A stretch of 28,424 nucleotides of DNA from Collodictyon triciliatum. Taxonomy: Eukaryota; CRuMs. Positions 24,320 through 28,424 of this stretch are shown here, piece after piece. Where the stretch lies: assembly GCA_043381765.1 (NCBI GenBank), contig JBHJMP010000976.1, positions 1 through 28,424 on the forward strand, given 5' to 3'. Position 1 is the first letter of the stretch. Each line of letters starts with the position of its first letter. Both the position numbers and the translations under genes were made by a program. The notes beneath the pieces are model-generated. The model was not told the origin of the DNA. It was given only the letters and a program-made list of their open reading frames with translations, and did no database searches.

Positions 24320-24810
24320 ACGAGCCTCTGTCTCCTCCTTTTCCTAAACATCTCCTTCCTTTTCCTTGGCACCATGTCTTCTCTTGCGCAGAGGGGTTTG
24401 CTCTCCTTTTATTATATTCTACCGACCGACCTTATTCTCTGGGCGCAACGGAGCAGACACAGAAGATGGAGAAAATAAATAATAATCAAAGCAGGTGATG
24501 CGGGATACCCGTGATGAAAAAAAAGTTGCGCTTGTGGCGGCAGGGAAAAGATCCGGCCCCTCGCTCCACCCTCAGCTACCGACTACGCCAAGAGGACTAC
24601 CAAAACTGGATTATTGGCGTGCACAACAGCTCTCCCTTTCGCGCCACCCACCGACAGGAAACTGTTGCTTGGGAGTCACAGACTGCGACGACGTTTGTTG
24701 CGATCATCAAGAGGAGCGATTGTTTGGCAGCGACCATTGTGTGGCGTGCTGGTGAGAAGGATGTGCCGTAATGTTCTTGGCGTCTTTGCTTGTGCAGGTC
24801 ACCAAGCTCC
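24320..24810. other. Dynein 3' UTR and short intergenic/promoter region
   Basis: This 491-base stretch separates the two head-to-tail genes. After the polyadenylation signal, 24495-24790 is visibly GC-rich compared with the AT-rich gene that follows. It contains open frames on both strands (for example ATG at 24498 to a stop at 24753-24755, and ATG at 24511 to 24771), none of which I recognise. A pyrimidine-rich acceptor-like TTGCTTGTGCAG ends at 24797, 13 bases before the next start codon, so the second gene may have a 5' UTR intron. I see no TATA box or RNA gene. Confidence 0.6.
24474..24479 (+). promoter_or_regulatory. Polyadenylation signal of the dynein gene
   Basis: A canonical AATAAA lies about 155 bases after the dynein stop, within GAAAATAAATAATAATC. 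It is the only AATAAA between the two genes that I see. Confidence 0.7.
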
Positions 24811-27800
24811 ATGGCTGAGATCGAGCCAAACATGGACTTGTTATGGGAGGTTTGTTTCCTTTTTCTTTTTTCTTTTTTCTTTTTTCTTTTTTCTTTTTTC
24901 TTTTTTCTTTTTTCTTTTTTCTTTTTTCTTTTTTCTTTTTTCTTTTTGTTCATTTTCATGTATAGTCGAGAGGCGTTTGGACAGTCATCAAGCTACAGTC
25001 CTTTGGTTTTTCCGGGCCTAACTTGCTCATTATGAACCTTTGCTTTTCCAGGGGCTGATACCCGTCACAAATTTTGAGAAGATTTCTTCAGGCAAACTTT
25101 GCCAGTTTTCGATTCACCTATTAGAGAAGCTCGAGGGTCGCGATGTTGAGGTATTTATTGTATATATACCGTGGAATGTCATATTTACTGATGCGCTTAT
25201 TTCTATTTTATCAATATTTATTTATTTGATCGTTAGTTGGTAATTTTATCAAATTACTGGTTACATGTCTATAGCTAGTCCAGGCTCTAACGAATGTCAC
25301 GTCAGATGATCTTGTATATTATGTGGACAAATATGCTCGCAAATTAATGCTATTTTCTTGCTTAAAATGGTTCATCGATCGGTACGGTTTTTTTTTCTTC
25401 ATATTTCTACGTCGACCTATGTATGATTATATGAAAAAATCAGATTGCCGCTAAAATACTTCCATTTACCAGTGTATCCCTCTCTTTTGGGATTATTCAT
25501 TTTCTTTTTATTAAATCTTGCTTAAACTTTCAGAGATTTGGACACAGATTTGCCGTTGTTTTGGATTGAAGTTGAAGAATATAAATGCACAAAAGATGCA
25601 GAAGAAAGAATGGCCAAAGCCTGGGAAATATTTGATAAGGTTTACATTTTGAATTCATATTTTTGTTGGACATTATTACGCGCTCATAGTATTTTGCCTC
25701 CTGTTGGTTTTTTTTTTCCTACAGATGTTAAAATTATAAAAGCTCATTCATGTATTCCCTAAAATCATGAATATAGTATGTAAAGCAAGATTCCCAACAC
25801 GAAATAGTTGTCACTACTACATTACGGGAAAAGATTCTCAATAGACTCGTTTGCACTCATTGCTTATTTTTCTCTTTTTATTTATATTATCACGTAATTT
25901 TTCAATCCAGTCATGTAACATCCTTGTGAAATGTGTCACTGACATTTGCATTACCATTTTGTTATATTTGCAGTCTAATCCCACACCGGATATATTTGAT
26001 CAATTACAAGACGAAGTTTTAAAAGATGTTAAGGCCGATTACTACACCAAACTTATGAAACACCCTGTTTTTCACTCGTATGCAAATGCTATCCACTCTG
26101 CTCTTCCAGCTCTAGCAAAGAACCAGAAGGAGGTAAATACCAAATTAAAAAAAAAAGAGTAACTGATATGGTTCAAACCAAATGTTTCAACTCACCATGA
26201 CTTCCGTTTACTAATCTACATTTTTATTTTACTTTTGTTTTATTTTATGCAATTGTGAATATTGAATATAGTTGGAGGTTCATTTTATGATCAGAAAAGG
26301 GTACCACGTATTGAATTTGATGGGAGCTTTGGAACAAAATGACACAATATCGGTTAGTTAATTGGACTTTTGCTACAATTTACCTTGATGAGTTGAATAA
26401 AGCTGTATTGTAGGCCTATTGTTGGATAGGTTTACCTGAATTCACCAGTATGAAAGCCAAGCATGATTTTCGCATTGTTTTTAGGGAAAAGAATATGAGG
26501 TTGACATTGAAGATGTTTTCTCAGACCCGCTCACCTACAATACTGGATTGTCTATTCGACGCTTTCTTACATTCCCTGTGTTGAAAAGTTTTATTGACAA
26601 GGAAATGAATACAGAGAATGTTAACTTTTGGCTTGCGGTTGATGATTATAAATATATTTTGGTGAGCCAACACCGCTTTAGAATTATATTTACAACTTAA
26701 TACGTATTATATAATACATCTCTCTAATAATACAACTTTTGTTTTACTAGACTTTTAGAGAAATATTGCTATGAGTTTCCCAAATGTTCTTTGTCTTTTA
26801 AAATTCAAGTCCTTTTTTATTTATGCACCCGCTATGAACATTCCCTCTTGCTTACATAAATATTGTATTAAATTTTAGAGAGAGAATCCTACCTTTTCTG
26901 TCACAGAGATTCGGTCCTTCGCCGTAAAAATTTGTTCTCAGTACATTAACGCCGGTGCACCCAATGAAGTGAATATCCAACACGACCTTCGTGATAAGAT
27001 AGAAAAAGAAGTAGAGCAAAATCCTTCGATGGTAACATTCGATGGAGCACAGGTATCTAGTAGAAAGAATCGCATCAATATCTTAATTTTCTTCATATCT
27101 CAAGTGAGGTATACAAAAAAGAAAAAAGAAATTCCTGAATGTCGATACCACAACCTCTTCGTAGCATGAGATTCTACTGCTCCTGAAAAGGAATTCATTC
27201 GATCGTTTCTTGAAGAGCTCCGAGTATCAGGTTGGGGGTGTCTCTTCATTTAATTTTCCAATTCTTTTCAGCAAATGCAGTATATATGAATTTCTGTTTG
27301 ATAAAGATTCTCTTAACAAAATAAACTTAACTTCTTTCAACCAGGAATTTGCTGGAAAGCTAAACGGATTGCCCTCGCTATACACACTTGACCCAGACCG
27401 AAAAAAACGAGACGACAAGTATTCGTCAAATATTACGTCCTGTTGAAAAAAAAGTTATTTGGATTAGACCAACAAAAATTATTATTAAATCTTGTTTAAA
27501 TTATGCAATCCCATAAATGTTGCAGATTCAGAGAGCGATTCAAATTACCTGAGACTGAGTGCCTGTCTGTGGAGATAAATTGCTCATTGGAAGGAAAGAA
27601 AATGACGCTGCATGGTTCGATACAAATATCGTCTAATTATGTGAGCTTCGCAGCCACTGTATTTGGGTTCAAGACACGTGAAGTAAAATCCTATGAATAT
27701 TATTTCTCTTTTTATCGTCTCTCATTCAATTGTAAGAGGAAAAAGACAATAGACAACTGAAAACTTATCCACTCAATATATTGTTATTCATTGGATTACC

Positions 27801-28312
27801 TTCGCACAGGCCATCCCATTCAGAAGTATACAAGAGATAGAACCAGAAGCACAATTGGATGGTAACGAAATGGCTATTAAAATTGTGACGTTGAATAGGT
27901 CATTCAGCTTCAAGAATTTCACAAACTGGAGAAAGGTTAGCGAAATCTTAAGATGCATATTTCTTAATCGCAATTTCATGCTAACATCTCCAACCTTTTC
28001 ATATCAACACAGGCATACGCACTAATACGGAAATGCTGGTTAAATGCTGAAATGCGGTCAGTTGTGATGATGAATCCTGAGGAAGAAGAATATCAGAATG
28101 ACACAAAAGAGAACGAGAAAGGTCTCACATATTTTGCATGCAATAGTTTACTTTCTTAAAATAATATCACTACTCATTCTAATTGACAATTGATTTAACA
28201 TTATATTAATAATTAAATAGAAAGCTCTGTTCTTACTGATAAAGACTGGTCACTGTTCCAAGAGGGAGCCAAAGTTGTGGCTTTCACGAAGGACACCCCA
28301 ATTCTTAAGACT
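24811..28312 (+). CDS. Tandem RGS - GRAM domain protein (3' partial)
   Basis: Fourteen exons join in phase into 522 codons: 24811-24849, 25052-25150, 25275-25381, 25534-25639, 25974-26132, 26272-26352, 26485-26661, 26879-27052, 27165-27230, 27345-27418, 27526-27682, 27810-27935, 28013-28121, 28221-28312; the gene continues beyond the window. Residues about 50-165 are an RGS-like domain with FWIEVEEYK. Residues about 200-336 are a convincing RGS domain: TENVNFWLAVDDYK, NEVNIQHDLRDKI, FDGAQ, SFDRFLKSSEY. Residues about 361-455 are a GRAM domain: RERFKLPETECLSVEINCSL, GFKTREVAIPFRSIQEIE, FKNFTNWRKAYALI. The last residues (LTDKDWSLFQEGAKVV) look like the entry to a cyclic-nucleotide-binding-like fold. 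RGS domains speed GTP hydrolysis by G-alpha; GRAM domains bind membranes. The start is the first ATG after an in-frame stop at 24769. An upstream extension is possible. I know no standard name for it. Confidence 0.82.
24858..24948. repeat. CTTTTTT heptanucleotide array in first intron of the RGS-GRAM gene
   Basis: About twelve near-perfect 7-base units start a few bases after the first donor (GTTTGT at 24850). On the opposite strand they give a meaningless Lys/Glu/Arg-rich open frame. The same unit is expanded again at the end of the window. Confidence 0.95.
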
Positions 28313-28326
28313 GTGCGTCTACCAAT

Positions 28327-28424
28327 TTTTCTTTTTTCTTTTTTCTTTTTTCTTTTTTCTTTTTTCTTTTTCTTTTTTCTTTTTTCTTTTTTCTTTTTTC
28401 TTTTTTCTTTTTTCTTTTTTCTTT
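28327..28424. repeat. CTTTTTT heptanucleotide array in last visible intron of the RGS-GRAM gene
   Basis: The same 7-base unit as at 24858-24948 begins about 15 bases after the donor at 28313 and runs off the window edge, with one unit a T short near 28366-28371. The contig may end here because the array could not be spanned. Confidence 0.95.

Noticed and set aside
23911-24498. A 195-codon open frame with SLTH repeats
   Set aside because: It is the TCAC array plus dynein exon 78 read in the wrong frame.
24597-24959. Minus-strand open frame rich in Lys/Glu/Arg
   Set aside because: Its repetitive half is only the complement of the CTTTTTT array; no homology and no codon structure of its own.
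25725-25765. Possible small exon after the acceptor-like CCTACAG at about 25718-25724
   Set aside because: In the required phase it stops after four codons, and the alternative phases need donors giving an intron of under 40 bases.

Overview
The window is eukaryotic nuclear DNA from a very intron-rich organism that builds cilia or flagella. Almost the whole + strand is one gene, cut into 78 short exons by introns of about 70 to 350 bases. A second intron-rich gene starts just downstream on the same strand. The standard genetic code fits, and introns are T-rich and full of simple repeats. Style and content suggest a free-living protist; a foraminiferan such as Reticulomyxa is my weakly held guess, and taxonomy cannot be settled from this sequence alone.

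Region 1-24319: an axonemal dynein heavy chain of the outer-arm DNAH5/DNAH8 type (the Chlamydomonas gamma-chain group). I traced 78 exons that join with consistent reading phase into about 4,279 codons with no frameshift or internal stop. The protein runs from the tail through the linker, AAA1-AAA4, the coiled-coil stalk with the microtubule-binding tip, AAA5-AAA6 and the C-terminal domain to a stop at 24317-24319. The family is usually about 4,600 residues, so some 300-350 N-terminal residues lie upstream of the window.

Region 24320-24810: 3' UTR with an AATAAA at 24474-24479, then a short GC-rich intergenic stretch. Region 24811-28424: the 5' part (14 exons, 522 codons) of an unnamed signalling protein with a divergent RGS-like domain, a canonical RGS domain, a GRAM domain and what looks like the start of a cyclic-nucleotide-binding-like fold. 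It runs off the end of the window inside an intron. Dynein is an axonemal motor and the second protein looks like a G-protein/lipid signalling adaptor; nothing beyond adjacency links them.

The most unusual signals are in splicing. Three dynein introns carry the hallmarks of minor (U12-type) spliceosomal introns, and one of them has AT rather than GT at its 5' end. Another intron uses a GC donor. Other observations are a Cys-to-Asp change in the AAA1 Walker B motif, the tandem RGS arrangement, and the same 7-base repeat expanded in two introns of the second gene.
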